NCBI GenBank assembly: GCA_964587155.1
Contig: CAZPKF010000007.1
Span: 65,658 to 129,657, forward strand
Source of the DNA: Hallerella sp964587155
GTDB lineage: Bacteria; Fibrobacterota; Fibrobacteria; Fibrobacterales; Fibrobacteraceae
Direction: 5' to 3'
Length of the DNA: 64,000 nt
A program made the position numbers and the translations under genes. This document shows positions 27,549-36,928 of this stretch, piece after piece. A model generated the notes under the pieces. That model was not told where the DNA came from and searched no databases. It saw only the letters and a list, made by a program, of their open reading frames with translations. Position 1 is the stretch's first letter. Each line of letters starts with the position of its first letter.

Positions 27549-28316
27549 ATGCAATTCAAAAGCTTGATTGTCGATGATGAACCTTTGGCGCGCATGAGAA
27601 TGCGCAAGCTCTTAGAACCTTATTCCGACTTGGTTTCCGTTGTAGGGGAAGCCAGTACGGGTGACGAAGCTATTTCGCAAATTCGCACATTTCATCCGGA
27701 TTTGGTTTTTTTGGACATTCAGATGCCCGATAAAACAGGATTCGATGTTCTCAAGGAAGTGGACAACGAAGAAGATCCGCTGGTTGTCTTCACCACGGCG
27801 TATGACGAATATGCGATAAAGGCTTTTGCCGAAGATACGGTGGATTATTTGCTGAAACCCATCGAAGAAGAACGCCTTCAAATTTGCATGGAAAAAATTC
27901 GTCGGCTGGAAAAAGTTTTCAGCGGTGAAACGAGTATCGATTCGGATGTGTTGTCTGTTTTAAACCGTTCCCCCGACAAAGAAAAGTCTTATTTGCGCCG
28001 AATTCAGGCGAAGGTCGGGGACCGCACCATCGTCATTCCCATTGAAAACGTTTTCCGTTTTCAGAGCGAAGAAAAATACACGACAGTTTATGCGTCAAAT
28101 GGCAAGTATATCATCAGCACGCCCCTTGTGGATTTGGAAAAACGCCTGGATCCGGCGTTGTTCGTCCGCGTGCACCGGGCGCATTTGATTGCCATCGATG
28201 CGATTGCGGAATACCAGCGGTTGCCGAATGGTCACTTTTGCGTAAAATTACATGACAAGGATCATTCGGTGATTCCTGTCAGCCGCAACTTCGTAAGTAG
28301 TCTCCATTCCCTGTGA
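27549..28316 (+). CDS. LytTR-family response regulator
   Basis: 255 residues. Residues 1-120 form a receiver domain: acidic pair in IVDDEPLARMRMRKLL, phospho-acceptor Asp in LVFLDIQMPDKTGFDVL, Thr in VVFTTAYDEYAIKAF and Lys in DYLLKPI. Residues 150-250 form a LytTR DNA-binding domain (RTIVIPIENVFRFQSEEKYT, then FVRVHRAHLIAI and VIPVSRNFV). Such regulators usually pair with a 5TM/7TM sensor kinase, but none adjoins it here. TATATT (27537-27542) is 6 nt before the ATG, suggesting a leaderless transcript separate from the symporter. Confidence 0.92.
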   Translation: MQFKSLIVDDEPLARMRMRKLLEPYSDLVSVVGEASTGDEAISQIRTFHPDLVFLDIQMPDKTGFDVLKEVDNEEDPLVVFTTAYDEYAIKAFAEDTVDYLLKPIEEERLQICMEKIRRLEKVFSGETSIDSDVLSVLNRSPDKEKSYLRRIQAKVGDRTIVIPIENVFRFQSEEKYTTVYASNGKYIISTPLVDLEKRLDPALFVRVHRAHLIAIDAIAEYQRLPNGHFCVKLHDKDHSVIPVSRNFVSSLHSL

Positions 28317-28373
28317 TAGAACCGTTTAGGGGCAAAATACCACAAATGTACCCTTGATTCAAAGTTGCACTGC

Positions 28374-28402
28374 TTGAAAGACGCTTTTTTTGCAATTATC
28401 TT
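28374..28402 (+). promoter_or_regulatory. promoter of the GGDEF gene
   Basis: TTGAAA at 28374-28379 and TATCTT at 28397-28402 are separated by exactly 17 nt, and the ATG follows 6 nt later. The transcript would start at or next to the start codon, giving a leaderless message. Confidence 0.55.
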
Positions 28403-28408
28403 TTAATC

Positions 28409-29575
28409 ATGCAACCCGAAGTCAATTTGCAAGCAATTTTGATTACCAATATTCTTGGTGTCGTTTTATTGGGCGTTCTTTTTGCCGGAAATCTTTGGCG
28501 CTTCCGGGAGAAAACGCCGGAAAACAACAGTGTGATGGTCTTTATGCTGTTTGCTTTTTCCAATTGTGTCACGGAATCCATTTCTTATTATATCGACGGC
28601 TATCCGGGGAGCTTTTTCCGCGTTATCAATTATCTTTCGAATACTTGGCTGTATATATCGACTATGCTCACCAGCCTGTGCTGGATCCGTTTTTTATTCA
28701 TCCACTTGACGGGTTCGTTTCCTAGGCTCCACCAGAGTATTCTCACGGTTATCATTGGAAGTGCATCGTTCTTACTCGTGATCAATCTTTTTGAACCGCT
28801 GGTTTTTTCTGTTGATGAAAACAACTTCTATTCCCGCGAAATGTTCTTCTGGCTGTATCTTTTGGTCAATTATGGAATTTTAATTGATTCGTTGATTGTT
28901 TATTTTCGTAGCCGCTGGAGAAGAAGCCCCTTGAAAAGTTTTGCTTTGTGGGCTTATATCATTCCGGTCGCCATTTGTGCGTTCATTCAGTGCTTGTTTT
29001 ATGGGGTTTCTGTTATTTCTGCCAGTTACAGCATCGCGATTGCAGGAATCCTTTCGACACTCCAGAATGAATCCATTTTTAAAGACAGGCTCACGGGACT
29101 TTTCAATCGGACTTATTTGGACTACCTTCTCAAAAAAATCGCCCACACGCCGAATGCGCATATTACGGGAGTCATGATCGACTTGAACGATTTTAAACAA
29201 ATCAATGATCATTATGGCCACGAAGTGGGAGATGTTGTCTTGCGAAATACGGCGCATATTTTGGAAGAGTCCATTGGAGATTTGGGAACGGCTATCCGTT
29301 ATGCGGGAGATGAATTCATTCTGCTGTTGAATTCACAAATGGATGCAGTTGTTCAAATGGCCATCGGAGATATCAAAAAGAACATGGAAGAATTCAACGT
29401 GAAAAATCCTATCCGTTATTCGCTGTCTGCTTCGTTCGGCTACTGCAAATTGAATTTGACAGAACAGTCTGTGGATGAATTCTTGAATGAAATTGACAAG
29501 CGGATGTACGAAGACAAAAAAGCTTTTTACGCCACTCATTCCGAAGGTGAGGGACGGCGGGTTCCCAGCTTTTAA
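28409..29575 (+). CDS. membrane diguanylate cyclase candidate (7TM-GGDEF)
   Basis: 388 residues. The first 225 residues contain about seven hydrophobic helices, a 7TM sensor-like region. The C-terminal 160 residues form a GGDEF domain: DRLTGLFNRTYLD at its start, MIDLNDFKQINDHYGHEVGD in the middle, and the active-site motif RYAGDEFILLL. The AGDEF form is a tolerated variant, so c-di-GMP synthesis is plausible. No RxxD inhibitory site is apparent at the usual place. It follows the LytTR regulator, but has its own promoter. Its stop interlocks with the convergent stop at 29572. Confidence 0.88.
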   Translation: MQPEVNLQAILITNILGVVLLGVLFAGNLWRFREKTPENNSVMVFMLFAFSNCVTESISYYIDGYPGSFFRVINYLSNTWLYISTMLTSLCWIRFLFIHLTGSFPRLHQSILTVIIGSASFLLVINLFEPLVFSVDENNFYSREMFFWLYLLVNYGILIDSLIVYFRSRWRRSPLKSFALWAYIIPVAICAFIQCLFYGVSVISASYSIAIAGILSTLQNESIFKDRLTGLFNRTYLDYLLKKIAHTPNAHITGVMIDLNDFKQINDHYGHEVGDVVLRNTAHILEESIGDLGTAIRYAGDEFILLLNSQMDAVVQMAIGDIKKNMEEFNVKNPIRYSLSASFGYCKLNLTEQSVDEFLNEIDKRMYEDKKAFYATHSEGEGRRVPSF

Positions 29576-30597
29576 ATCCAACCGCGGAATCCAAAGCTAA
29601 GCGGATTCCACAATTCTGCAGTGGATTCGTAAACGAGAGCGTAATCGATTTCAAATGGATAGCGTTTTTTGCCGAACCGGATGCTGAATTTATAGCCCAA
29701 ACCAAAAGTATAATTCCGGTCATCAAATCCCAGTCGAACGATGCCGTCTTCAATGGCTTCCCACTCCATGCCGAATCTGCCCGTCCATACGTGCCAATCC
29801 GGGTCAAAGACAAGGAGCGTGTCTGCAACTTGGTAATCCAGGGCTTCCATCCAAACGGAGATGGGCCGGTTCAACAGTTTTGTGTGGTATCCCACTCCGA
29901 TTTGCAAAATTTTGGGGCGAACGCCTTCGCTTTCCTCGACAGAGTTGTCGTTCGAAGCGTTCCGCGTCCAAGTCGCCGAAAGATTTCGGCTAAAGCTCAA
30001 ATTGCGAATGACGACAGCCGTAGACCAGTGTTCGTTCCATTCCCGCTGCCAGCCCAGGTTCACAACGACGGGACTCTGATAAGAATCGACCAGATTCGCT
30101 TCGTCGTAAGAGCCGGAAACATCCAGATTGTCGTAGCTGAGCGAGAGAGAAAAGCCGATGGCGTCTTTCCGGGTAAGGCGGTAACCTATGCCCAGATACG
30201 TTGTCGTGAAATAAGGTGTTGCGCTGCCAACCGTTTCATCATCACTGTTGATGACATCGAAGTCGAGATCTGTGCGGTACAAAACGGCAACGCCGATGCC
30301 CATCCGGTTACCGATTCGGGTTTCTGCTCCGAGAGAACCTCCTAAACGGTCCAAATCGCGTTTTTCCGCAGCCAAGGAAAAACCGATGGAATTGCGAAAT
30401 CCCAAAATGGCCGGGTTGAAGTAGGCTGCTGGCATTGCAGAGGTGTCGGCCGCTCCGATGTTTCCTCTGCCCAGTTCTCTTCCGCCGGTTCCCATGCGTT
30501 CGACAAAACCATCCATGCCGCCGAGTTGCGCCTTTTTGTCTGCAAAAGTAGTCGTGCACAGGCAAAGAATTCCGAAAAGTAACAAACACTTTTTCAT
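29572..30597 (-). CDS. PorV/PorQ-like outer-membrane protein
   Basis: 341 residues with a signal peptide (LLLFGILCLCTTTFADKKAQ). The N-terminal block GTGGRELGRGNIGAADTSA, followed by AAYFNPAILGF, is the hallmark of the PorV/PorQ/UPF0164 group of 14-stranded outer-membrane barrels. The remainder alternates aromatic strand residues and ends in FGFRGWI. In Bacteroidota such proteins serve the type IX secretion system as carrier or docking proteins. The frame is open to 30711, but ATG 30597 begins the signal peptide. It follows the propeller gene with a 1-nt gap. Confidence 0.78.
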   Translation of the reverse strand: MKKCLLLFGILCLCTTTFADKKAQLGGMDGFVERMGTGGRELGRGNIGAADTSAMPAAYFNPAILGFRNSIGFSLAAEKRDLDRLGGSLGAETRIGNRMGIGVAVLYRTDLDFDVINSDDETVGSATPYFTTTYLGIGYRLTRKDAIGFSLSLSYDNLDVSGSYDEANLVDSYQSPVVVNLGWQREWNEHWSTAVVIRNLSFSRNLSATWTRNASNDNSVEESEGVRPKILQIGVGYHTKLLNRPISVWMEALDYQVADTLLVFDPDWHVWTGRFGMEWEAIEDGIVRLGFDDRNYTFGLGYKFSIRFGKKRYPFEIDYALVYESTAELWNPLSFGFRGWI

Positions 30598-30598
30598 C

Positions 30599-32191
30599 TT
30601 ATTTGCCTCCCAATGTGATGGCTTTTCCCCAGCCGACGTGTCCGTGGTTGTCTTTGACCCGGATGTAATAAATTCCCATGGTGACCGCTTTCCCCGCATT
30701 ATCGCGACCATCCCAGAAGTCTTCTGTCGCTAACGTGCTGCGCGTGTCGCTTGCCGGGCGTTCGGCATCTTTGACGATGGTGCGGACTTTTCGCATATCG
30801 TAACTGAAGACTTCAATTGTGATCTTGGAGGGTTTGCTGACTTTATACGAAACCAAGGATTGGTTGTCTGCGCCAATAACAGAGGGAATCATTCGGATGG
30901 AGCCCAAATCTTTTTTGACGGAAGTTTGATTCATGATATGCGTCCATGTTTTCCCGGTATCTGCGGAAACGGAAATTCCGGCACCATTTGTGCAAACGGC
31001 CAAACCGGTGATTTTTGAAGTCAGCGGAAAGCTGGTGACGGCGGTAACTTCGACACTCCGGTCAACGACTCCGGCGTTAAGCCCGTAAAGCCATTGGTTG
31101 GATTCGTCATCGTAAGGAACTGCTCCGATGCTGTCTAGCTTCAAAAGGCCGCTGGCGCTGCCTTCGACCGCCTGTACCGAAAGGAACGCTTTGTCTCCGA
31201 TGAACGCAATGTCGCTTGTCGTAAAATCGTTTTTGTCGTAAACGTTCTTTTGAATTTTGCCCGTCGTATCGCGGAATGCGACTTCTTTGAATTCGCCGTT
31301 TTCGTAAGAACGCCACAGCTTGTCTTCGGTGCTTGTCTTGTTTCGTCTGCTTGTTTCCACGATGATTTGCAGCGGCTCTCCGCCAATCCAGACTCCGGTC
31401 ACGCGGGAAGTGTCTAAGCCTTTGATTCCTGTCCGGGATAATTTTTGAGACGCTTCGTCAAAAAGGAAAAGCCCGCCGGAGGTCCCTAGGTAAAGCGTTC
31501 CGTCAGGATGCCTTGCCAAGCCGTAGATGGCCGGATGAATTGTCGAATCGATTTGCGAAGAGGATTTAAGGGAATCGAGTTTTAACGTTTTGCTGTTGAT
31601 GACGAAATGAGAGCGTTTGGGCGTGTTGATTCCGCCGGAAACATCTTCTTTGTGAAGCCCGTAAATACCGCGGGCCATCCAAAGTGTGGCTTCTGTCGAA
31701 TCGTAAGCGAAAGCGGAAATAGCGTGAGACATTTCCGAATGTTCTGGAAATTCACCTTTGGGAGCGGGCAAGGATTTTGTGGAAACAGCGTTGGCCGCCC
31801 TTGCGCTGAGGTATCCCCATGGGACAAGATAACCGGAGTCGCTTTCGGCGATGATGGGGACGACAAATCCCAATTTGCCGGCTTTGGCGAAAGGAGTCCG
31901 GCGGTGTTCTGCCGTGATATCCGAAAAAACGCCATCTTGGACGGGAGTAAGGGAATCCGGCAAAATTTCATTCTGCATTTTGGATACGGAAATGTTCCCA
32001 GCGCTGTGTGAAAGCGATACTAGGGTCACTCCGCTGCCAGATGTTCCCCGGCTGACGACCCAAAGTGTTCCGTTAGAAGGTCCCGGTCCCACCGAATAGG
32101 TGAAGTTGCTCGAAAATCCATCGTCTTTTGCAGAAACAAGGGAAATTCCCAAAATGGCGATGCCGAAAATCGTTTTGGTCAAGTGTTTCAC
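30599..32191 (-). CDS. secreted beta-propeller protein with FlgD-like C-terminal domain
   Basis: 530 residues. A signal peptide (IFGIAILGISLVSAKD) is followed by propeller-like repeats (GTLWVVSRGTSG, TLWMARGIYGLH, GTLYLGTSGGLFLFDE). The last 85 residues form an Ig-like FlgD/gliding-motility-type domain: ITIEVFSYDMRKVRTI, WDGRDNAGKAVTMGIYYIRV. Domains of this kind often terminate surface proteins in this phylum and resemble type IX sorting regions. Translation begins at GTG 32191, preceded by AGGAGA at good spacing. It lies 1 nt upstream of the PorV-like gene and 9 nt after the LolA-like gene. Confidence 0.72.
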   Translation of the reverse strand: MKHLTKTIFGIAILGISLVSAKDDGFSSNFTYSVGPGPSNGTLWVVSRGTSGSGVTLVSLSHSAGNISVSKMQNEILPDSLTPVQDGVFSDITAEHRRTPFAKAGKLGFVVPIIAESDSGYLVPWGYLSARAANAVSTKSLPAPKGEFPEHSEMSHAISAFAYDSTEATLWMARGIYGLHKEDVSGGINTPKRSHFVINSKTLKLDSLKSSSQIDSTIHPAIYGLARHPDGTLYLGTSGGLFLFDEASQKLSRTGIKGLDTSRVTGVWIGGEPLQIIVETSRRNKTSTEDKLWRSYENGEFKEVAFRDTTGKIQKNVYDKNDFTTSDIAFIGDKAFLSVQAVEGSASGLLKLDSIGAVPYDDESNQWLYGLNAGVVDRSVEVTAVTSFPLTSKITGLAVCTNGAGISVSADTGKTWTHIMNQTSVKKDLGSIRMIPSVIGADNQSLVSYKVSKPSKITIEVFSYDMRKVRTIVKDAERPASDTRSTLATEDFWDGRDNAGKAVTMGIYYIRVKDNHGHVGWGKAITLGGK

Positions 32192-32200
32192 GGAAGTCTC

Positions 32201-32833
32201 CTAGCGCATATCGATGATGTCGATGCCTTTTTCCGGTTTCAGCACAAAATCTTCTTTCTGAATTTTATTTTGCCGTTTCAAATTGGAAATATCATAAGTG
32301 GAAACATTTCCCAGCGGGTCCGTGGTGACAAGGCGGAGTGGGGATGCGTCTGTTTTCAAAAGCCAGACTTCCATCTGCGAAAAATCTTTTCCGTATTGGG
32401 AAGCGTCCAGGGTGATGACGTTCACCGCTTTATTTCCGATTTTGTCTTCGCGCATGGAAATCGGCTTGCATTGCAGATATTTGAACAGCAATTCCGATGG
32501 GTGCATATTGCTTTCCATATCTTCCATCAGTTTCCACAGGACTTGTTTTTGTTCTTTGTTCCACTGCCAAAAGTTTTTTCCGTCGGAGTAAATGGCCATG
32601 CCCGAAATTTGCAGACGGAACATGTCGGAATCGGTCACCAGAAGATTTCCGCTTTGAAATCCGGATTCGGGGGAACCCGCATAATCGACCCGTACCTTGA
32701 AGTCAAAATTCCACGCTTTGCCGGAATGGAACCATTTTTGGGAAAGGACCATGACAGAATCGGCTGGGTGAGCGTGGGCTGTCATGGCGAAAATGAAAAA
32801 AAATGCCAATAGGAAGATCTTGATATGTCCCAT
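32201..32833 (-). CDS. LolA-like periplasmic lipoprotein carrier
   Basis: 210 residues. A signal peptide (IFLLAFFFIFAMTAHAHP) leads to a mature domain with the LolA/LolB-like half-barrel pattern: GKAWNFDFKVRVDYAG, LLVTDSDMFRLQISGMAIYS, NFWQWNKEQKQVLW and, later, VWLLKTDASPLRLVTTD. LolA ferries lipoproteins across the periplasm to the outer membrane; this window encodes several lipoproteins. A specialised paralogue for the downstream surface proteins is equally possible. ATG 32833 starts the signal peptide. It heads the three-gene minus-strand operon 32833-29572. Confidence 0.72.
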   Translation of the reverse strand: MGHIKIFLLAFFFIFAMTAHAHPADSVMVLSQKWFHSGKAWNFDFKVRVDYAGSPESGFQSGNLLVTDSDMFRLQISGMAIYSDGKNFWQWNKEQKQVLWKLMEDMESNMHPSELLFKYLQCKPISMREDKIGNKAVNVITLDASQYGKDFSQMEVWLLKTDASPLRLVTTDPLGNVSTYDISNLKRQNKIQKEDFVLKPEKGIDIIDMR

Positions 32834-32931
32834 AATACGGCCTAATTTACAAAAAGGCGACCTGCTCCGATGGATTCTTTTCGCGCATATTTCTATTTTG
32901 ATGCCCAACTGAGTTTTATACAAAGGAATTT

Positions 32932-34035
32932 ATGACCAAGCATTTTTGCGCACTTGTCCTCCTTTCCGCTGCCGCCGCTTTCGCCGTCGATGTAGAACTG
33001 CACGGAGAAATCGATGCCGATTACGCTTCTTATTGGGATAAGGATTTCAGCCCGACCAACGCCGCCAATCAGGATATCAAGCTCGAAGGAAAAATCTTTT
33101 TGGACGAAAACGTTTCGGTGAGCGTTTTCGGACGTACACACAGTAATTACGTCAATGCCGATGGTTCTACGGGAACTTCCGAAGTCCGGCATGAAAACCG
33201 GGCGACAGCCATGGGGGATGCGGAAAACCGCTGGACATCGTTTGATTTCGATGGCGTTCAACTCGCGTGGCAATTTACACCGTTGGCCCGCATCGTCTTT
33301 GGCGACCTGACTTATAACGCAGGAGAATTTTCGTATTACTTCTGGCGGAATACAGAAACCCATGCCGCTATTTTGCAAGACCAGAATATCCGCGGTATTG
33401 GATTTGAAGTGGAAAACGGCAAAGCTTATATCGGCGCAACGGAGAACAACTCCCACTCGCTGGCCACCTTTGTTTCTTACGGCTTTGACTTGATTTCGAA
33501 AACCGAAGAGCGCTTTACCATTACGCCCAGCATTGATTGGCTTTTTGGCAAGGAAATCAGCCGTTCTTATACCTATGCTCTGGGTACGGAAATTCAATAT
33601 GCGAAAAGTACGGACTTCTTCAGCTATGGAATCAATGCAACGTGGGGAACGCATCCGTATAAAGGGCACGGAGTCCACACGTTCCTTGTCGAACCCTCTT
33701 TTAGCTATCGGTTCTTCAATCTGGCGGCAAGTTATTATCAAGCGCTCCTCGCCGACGAAGACGCTCCGGCCGCCGAGCAAATCTTTACAGAAGACGAGCG
33801 GATGTTTTACATAGAGCCGTCTCTCGACTTGCACCGGAAGTTCTCCATGGGAATGGCTTATGAATTCCACGACCCCAGCACGAATGAAGGCGGAGACAGC
33901 CGTCATTTTGTCGGCCCGTCGTTTTACTTGTACCCGACTGTCGAAGCGGAAATCGTTTTTTGGGGCGGCTACAATGTATGCAGCACCGGGGCGAACCATT
34001 TTTCGATGGGCATGAGCGGCCACGTCGAATTTTAA
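32932..34035 (+). CDS. outer-membrane beta-barrel protein
   Basis: 367 residues. A signal peptide (LVLLSAAAAFAVDVELHGEI) precedes a barrel-like sequence ending in a terminal Phe (SGHVEF), a usual feature recognised by the BAM machinery. Strands such as VQLAWQFTPLARIVFGDLTY and RKFSMGMAYEFHD alternate polar and hydrophobic residues. Function unknown; it may be a porin or a surface protein of a Fibrobacter-specific family. AAAGGAA precedes the ATG, and TATTTTG at 32894 is a possible -10 box. The OpgC-like gene starts 3 nt after its stop. Confidence 0.68.
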   Translation: MTKHFCALVLLSAAAAFAVDVELHGEIDADYASYWDKDFSPTNAANQDIKLEGKIFLDENVSVSVFGRTHSNYVNADGSTGTSEVRHENRATAMGDAENRWTSFDFDGVQLAWQFTPLARIVFGDLTYNAGEFSYYFWRNTETHAAILQDQNIRGIGFEVENGKAYIGATENNSHSLATFVSYGFDLISKTEERFTITPSIDWLFGKEISRSYTYALGTEIQYAKSTDFFSYGINATWGTHPYKGHGVHTFLVEPSFSYRFFNLAASYYQALLADEDAPAAEQIFTEDERMFYIEPSLDLHRKFSMGMAYEFHDPSTNEGGDSRHFVGPSFYLYPTVEAEIVFWGGYNVCSTGANHFSMGMSGHVEF

Positions 34036-34038
34036 TCC

Positions 34039-35139
34039 GTGTCTGAATCCAAACGAATCCGCGCCCTCGATTCCATTCGGGGGCTTCTTTTGTTCCAGAT
34101 GATTCTGGACCATTTTTCAGGACCGATATCCAAGCTCCTGTATCAGTGCTTTGGATTTTTTTCTGCTGCAGAGGGATTCTTTTTTCTCTCTGGATTTGTC
34201 GGAATGCTGGCCTTTGTCGGAAAACGGGAACGGGGCGAAAACGCAGCTTGGATGCGCCTTCGCGCTTTTCGAATCTGGAAATTTCACCTAGGAACGGTTG
34301 CGTTTCTCGTACTCCTTGCATTTTTCTGCCTACCTTCGATTCAGCACTTTTTTACGGGCTTTTACAGGCATCCCGGCAGAGGAATCCTTTTTGCCGGAAT
34401 CCTGGCTTATACGCCGGAATGGCTGGATGTTTTGCCGCTGTATGTATTTTTGCTTTTGTTCGGCTCGGTCTTTTTCTATCCGATGACAAATGGGCGTTTG
34501 TATTTAGTGTTGTTTTTGTCGTTTGCGTTGTGGGGACTTGGGCAAGTGCCTGCTCGCCCGTTTGTGCTGCGGATTTTTCCCGATTGGGTTTATCCGGGAT
34601 TCTTTGATTTGATTTCGTGGCAATTCATTTATTTTATCGGGGCTGCTTGTGGCGTCATTTGGAAAAAGGGGACATTTTTTTCTTCGTCTTCGAAATTTTT
34701 GGACCGGATGTTTCCCATGGCGTTGATTATTTGCATTGCCTGCTTTGCCTGGAAACATTCTTTGCTTGGAATTTCCGTTCCCCCGGAGTTTTGGATTTCA
34801 AAAGAACACGTCGGTTTTTTGCGGCTGGTGAACTTTTTGGCGTTTGTCTGCCTTATTTCTTATGTTGTCCGCCACAGGTCTTCGTGGCTGGACTTTTCCT
34901 TTTGCGCATTGGTGGGGCGGCACAGTTTGGAGGCTTATTCTTTTCACGTCATCCTCGTTTACCTGTGGATGGCGTTGCCGGGATTTATTCAATACCGCCA
35001 GCCTTGGACCATTCTCGCACCGATTTTTTGCATCGCTCTTGTTTGGGCGCTTTCTAAAATTTTAGACGGATGGAAAAAATCAAAAAGCCAAAACGAATCC
35101 CGTGACAAACATGCCCACGCCCAAAACGCCAAATCCTAG
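34039..35139 (+). CDS. OpgC-like membrane acyltransferase
   Basis: 366 residues with about ten transmembrane helices. The N-terminus ALDSIRGLLLFQMILDHFSG and the segment AEGFFFLSGFVGMLAF match the OpgC/acyltransferase-3-related family, which in proteobacteria succinylates osmoregulated periplasmic glucans. A role in decorating a surface or periplasmic glycan is likely, with unknown substrate. Translation starts at GTG 34039, 3 nt after the barrel gene. A basic tail (about residues 345-366) is encoded in the 60 nt that overlap the convergent PEGA gene. Confidence 0.8.
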   Translation: MSESKRIRALDSIRGLLLFQMILDHFSGPISKLLYQCFGFFSAAEGFFFLSGFVGMLAFVGKRERGENAAWMRLRAFRIWKFHLGTVAFLVLLAFFCLPSIQHFFTGFYRHPGRGILFAGILAYTPEWLDVLPLYVFLLLFGSVFFYPMTNGRLYLVLFLSFALWGLGQVPARPFVLRIFPDWVYPGFFDLISWQFIYFIGAACGVIWKKGTFFSSSSKFLDRMFPMALIICIACFAWKHSLLGISVPPEFWISKEHVGFLRLVNFLAFVCLISYVVRHRSSWLDFSFCALVGRHSLEAYSFHVILVYLWMALPGFIQYRQPWTILAPIFCIALVWALSKILDGWKKSKSQNESRDKHAHAQNAKS

Positions 35140-36498
35140 AGCGATTAAGCCTTTGGTGTCGCCGGAATCGTTCAAATCTTTATTTTGCTTGACCAGTTTT
35201 TGCGTGTCGCGGCTTTCGAACGCGCTCTTGTTGTAAGCTGTCTTTTTATCAGCCGCATCGCTCCAGTCGCTTTCTGCTAAATACCAGAAGACTCCGCCGG
35301 CGATAATGGGGACGATGGAACTCCACAGGAGACCACGGCCAAAATATCTTTTGGAACGCTCTCTGTCGTATTCCCGTTGCATTTCTACGATGCTTGTATT
35401 GTCGACGGCTTCGAGTTCCACATAAATCGGGTTTGGCATAAATGCCTGCACTTCGACGCTCAAAGCGGTATCCAAATAGCCGACTTTTCGCAGATAGAGA
35501 ATTTTTTGAACAGAGGGCTCGGTTTCAAAGGCGACATCGGTCAGGTATTCGGGCATAACGCTTTCGTTAGGCTGCTTGTCCAAGTAAACTTCGACTCCAT
35601 CGGGGATGGTGGCGACGGTCAATTTTGTTTTGGGACGTTCCACCTCGATGTGAATTTTGTTCAGGGAATCCGCATGGATGCTGACCGTTTTTGAACCCCA
35701 CCAGTCCACATCTTTCAAATTTTTCCGGATGGAAATCGTGTATTTTCCGGGCTTGATTTTTTTGATGGTGTCTGGGGTGAATTGTTCAAGGGGCTCGCCG
35801 TTGATGAACATTTCGCAACTGTCAGGCGTGGAAGTCACCAAAAGATTGGCGTTGCCTTCTGGGTAAAGAGGTTCGATTTCTTCTTCAAGGTTGGAATAAG
35901 TGAAATCCGAAAGGGAAAGGTTTACGGGCTTTTGATCTTCGAGATTGGTCATCCGTTTGAATTCGTAGCGGAAAATTTTGATGTATTTCGATTCTATTGG
36001 GATGGCGCGTTCTGCCGCCAAGGAATCTTGCACTTGCTTTTCTCGCAGGGAGTCTTGAACGGCCTTTTCTTTTAAAAGGGAATCTTCTAACGCTTGTTTT
36101 TCTACAGCGAGAATGGCGGATTCAAAATCGTCTGTGGCGGCGATTTGGGCAAGGGAATCCGCTTGTTGCGCCGCCCTGGCAATGGAATCGGCCCGGAAAG
36201 CGGAGTCTTCTGCCATTTCTGCGGGAGTTAAGGCGACTTCTTCGTGAAGGGAATCTTCAGCATCTTCCGTGGTCGGGGAGATTCTGTCGAGTCGTTCTTC
36301 GTCGGCTTTTTGAATTTCGGCCTTTTCCGCTGAATCCAGCGGCAGCAGATAAACGGTGTCTTTTTCAATTTTGACAAATCGGGCGTCTTGTTCAATGGAG
36401 TCGCCGGCAAGGACATAACGGACGGGGACTTCGCGGGAGAATGCGGTCACCGCCAAAGCCAAAACTGCAAAGAAAACGGATTTGGAGAAAAAATTCAT
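35080..36498 (-). CDS. PEGA-domain membrane protein
   Basis: 472 residues. A signal peptide (VFFAVLALAVTAFSREVPV) leads to an acidic, Ala/Asp/Ser-rich coiled-coil-prone stretch (residues 60-160) with repeated QDSL and ADSLA words. Two PEGA-like units follow: NANLLVTSTPDSCEMFINGE with KPGKYTISIRK, and KLTVATIPDGVEVYLDKQPN. Near the C-terminus are two hydrophobic segments (GLLWSSIVPIIAGGVFWYLA and GLIALGFGVLGVGMFVTGFV). PEGA domains are small surface/periplasmic beta domains. TATTTT (36506-36511, minus) lies 7 nt before the ATG. The 3' end overlaps the OpgC-like gene by 60 nt. Confidence 0.78.
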   Translation of the reverse strand: MNFFSKSVFFAVLALAVTAFSREVPVRYVLAGDSIEQDARFVKIEKDTVYLLPLDSAEKAEIQKADEERLDRISPTTEDAEDSLHEEVALTPAEMAEDSAFRADSIARAAQQADSLAQIAATDDFESAILAVEKQALEDSLLKEKAVQDSLREKQVQDSLAAERAIPIESKYIKIFRYEFKRMTNLEDQKPVNLSLSDFTYSNLEEEIEPLYPEGNANLLVTSTPDSCEMFINGEPLEQFTPDTIKKIKPGKYTISIRKNLKDVDWWGSKTVSIHADSLNKIHIEVERPKTKLTVATIPDGVEVYLDKQPNESVMPEYLTDVAFETEPSVQKILYLRKVGYLDTALSVEVQAFMPNPIYVELEAVDNTSIVEMQREYDRERSKRYFGRGLLWSSIVPIIAGGVFWYLAESDWSDAADKKTAYNKSAFESRDTQKLVKQNKDLNDSGDTKGLIALGFGVLGVGMFVTGFVLAF

Positions 36499-36584
36499 GC
36501 TCTGTAAAATAGTTTAATCCTTTTGAAAGTGGGGGACTCTTCTTGTTGAATTGAATTTTTCCGACGGAGATTTCCAAACGGCCA

Positions 36585-36740
36585 TTCTGCGAAAACGGAT
36601 TGCCTTTGCTGTCCAAATCGTGCGAAATTCGCCAAATTGCAGAAAAGATTTTTCGTTTGAAACCCCACCACGGATAGATTTCCGTTCACGGCTCTAATTA
36701 CGCATTCCTAATTCCTAACTCCTCATTCCTCATTTTCAAT
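36585..36740 (+). repeat. dispersed intergenic repeat, copy A
   Basis: This stretch matches two other intergenic sites: 53833-53975 in the same direction and 45721-45900 inverted. Shared blocks in order are CTGCGAAAACGG (36587-36598), CCAAATCGTGCGAAATT, GCAGAAAAGATTTT, GAAACCCCACCA, TTCCGTTCA and a CT-rich tail made of CTAATTCC/CTCATTCC words (36705-36735). It lies in a 430-nt gap with no credible gene. Function unknown. Confidence 0.6.
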
Positions 36741-36928
36741 CCCGATTTTGGTCAAAAAAGGGCGTTTTCGGTCACAGGTAAACGGTATTTTTAAGGCAAG
36801 CAAGAAAAAACTACCCCTTTTCCGTAAAAAAGCATAGTTTCACAAATGTGTGTGACGACTCCGAATGGGGCCGTTTGATTGTCAATGCAGAATCCTTTTC
36901 GGATGTTGCGATTGGTTTTGGAGAAGTT

